NCBI GenBank assembly: GCA_021299455.1
Contig: JAJTGQ010000007.1
Span: 1 to 48,808 of the forward strand
Origin: Flammeovirgaceae bacterium
Lineage (GTDB): Bacteria > Bacteroidota > Bacteroidia > Cytophagales > Cyclobacteriaceae
Reading direction: 5' to 3'
Length of the DNA stretch: 48,808 nt
Shown here in pieces: positions 48,663 to 48,808 of the stretch; position 1 is the stretch's first letter; every line of letters begins with the position of its first letter. The position numbers and the translations under genes are program-made. A model generated the notes under the pieces. That model searched no databases, was not told where the DNA came from, and saw nothing but the letters and a program-made list of their open reading frames with translations.

Positions 48663-48808
48663 CGCAGAGTCTCTGCCTCAGGACTCCTATGTTTGTTTTT
48701 ATAATCGTTGAGCAAAATAACAATAGATTTGATGAAAGTGAAAAAGGGTGAGAGCGCATTCGAGACTAAACAACTTTCGAGGTATGTTCGCGCAGAGATA
48801 GTGCCTCA
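48663..48808. repeat. Imperfect direct repeat at the right edge
   Basis: CGCAGAGTCTCTGCCTCA (48663-48680) and CGCAGAGATAGTGCCTCA (48791-48808) match at 14 of 18 positions. The second copy touches the window end, so its extent is unknown. No gene is seen in 48646-48808. Confidence 0.3.

Noticed and set aside
1-48808. CRISPR arrays, tRNA and rRNA genes, replication origin
   Set aside because: No regularly spaced repeats, tRNA-like TTCGA arms with acceptor stems, rRNA motifs, or DnaA-box clusters were seen in the intergenic regions.

Overview
The window looks like a chromosomal segment of a Bacteroidota bacterium, most likely of the order Cytophagales. Four things support this: vegetative promoters of the TTG-N20-TAnnTTTG type; an arginine pathway that uses a Bacteroides-type N-acyl-ornithine transcarbamylase; lineage-typical families (BlaI/M56-TonB_C, putative porin, DUF4159, DUF4256, DUF5618); and LpxK, which points to a Gram-negative envelope. 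A menaquinone operon implies menaquinone-based respiration. Most genes are housekeeping. The accessory interest lies in repeats, a leader RNA and small genes inserted into operons. I see no tRNA, rRNA, CRISPR array or intact transposase.

Layout. 1-312: possible terminal repeats of an IS21-like element and a terminator. 313-4023: lipoprotein, DUF4159 protein, and a BlaI repressor / M56-TonB_C sensor pair with a palindromic operator. 4128-10276 (minus): operon alaS, TonB_C protein, gatB, TlpA-like lipoprotein. 10405-14492: two tandem M23 peptidases, a universal stress protein and an M28 peptidase. 14507-14696: a MITE-like element with 16-bp terminal inverted repeats and 8-bp target duplication, just upstream of yebC. 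14773-18338: YebC, an LtaS-type sulfatase-fold enzyme and a DedA protein.

18432-28741 is an arginine cluster: a structured leader RNA, an ArgA-type GNAT, argG, argC, argD, argF', a DUF5618 gene, argB, argE, a four-helix-bundle (S23/IVP-like) gene, nudK and argH. Val90 of the transcarbamylase predicts use of N-succinylornithine, so the cluster probably runs on succinylated rather than acetylated intermediates. The four-helix-bundle gene fills the argE-nudK gap and is bracketed by inverted copies of a GTTTCCAGTTGCAGG-like repeat. The same repeat recurs at argG/argC and argC/argD.

28746-35857: miaE, a putative porin and lpxK on minus, then a Nif3-like protein, a coiled-coil protein with a degenerate zinc ribbon, and a TPR protein on plus. 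An intrinsic terminator lies inside the signal-peptide codons of the TPR gene. 36605-40779: menaquinone operon with a hotdog thioesterase (probable menI), menF, menD and menB. 40815-44900: an exported PPC/DUF296 protein, a clan AA aspartic protease, and a minus operon DUF4160-DUF2442-fahA-membrane protein-flavin reductase. This operon diverges from rsmF through an exactly symmetrical, apparently leaderless promoter pair. 46366-48645: a BRO-N protein, DUF4256 and a membrane protein.
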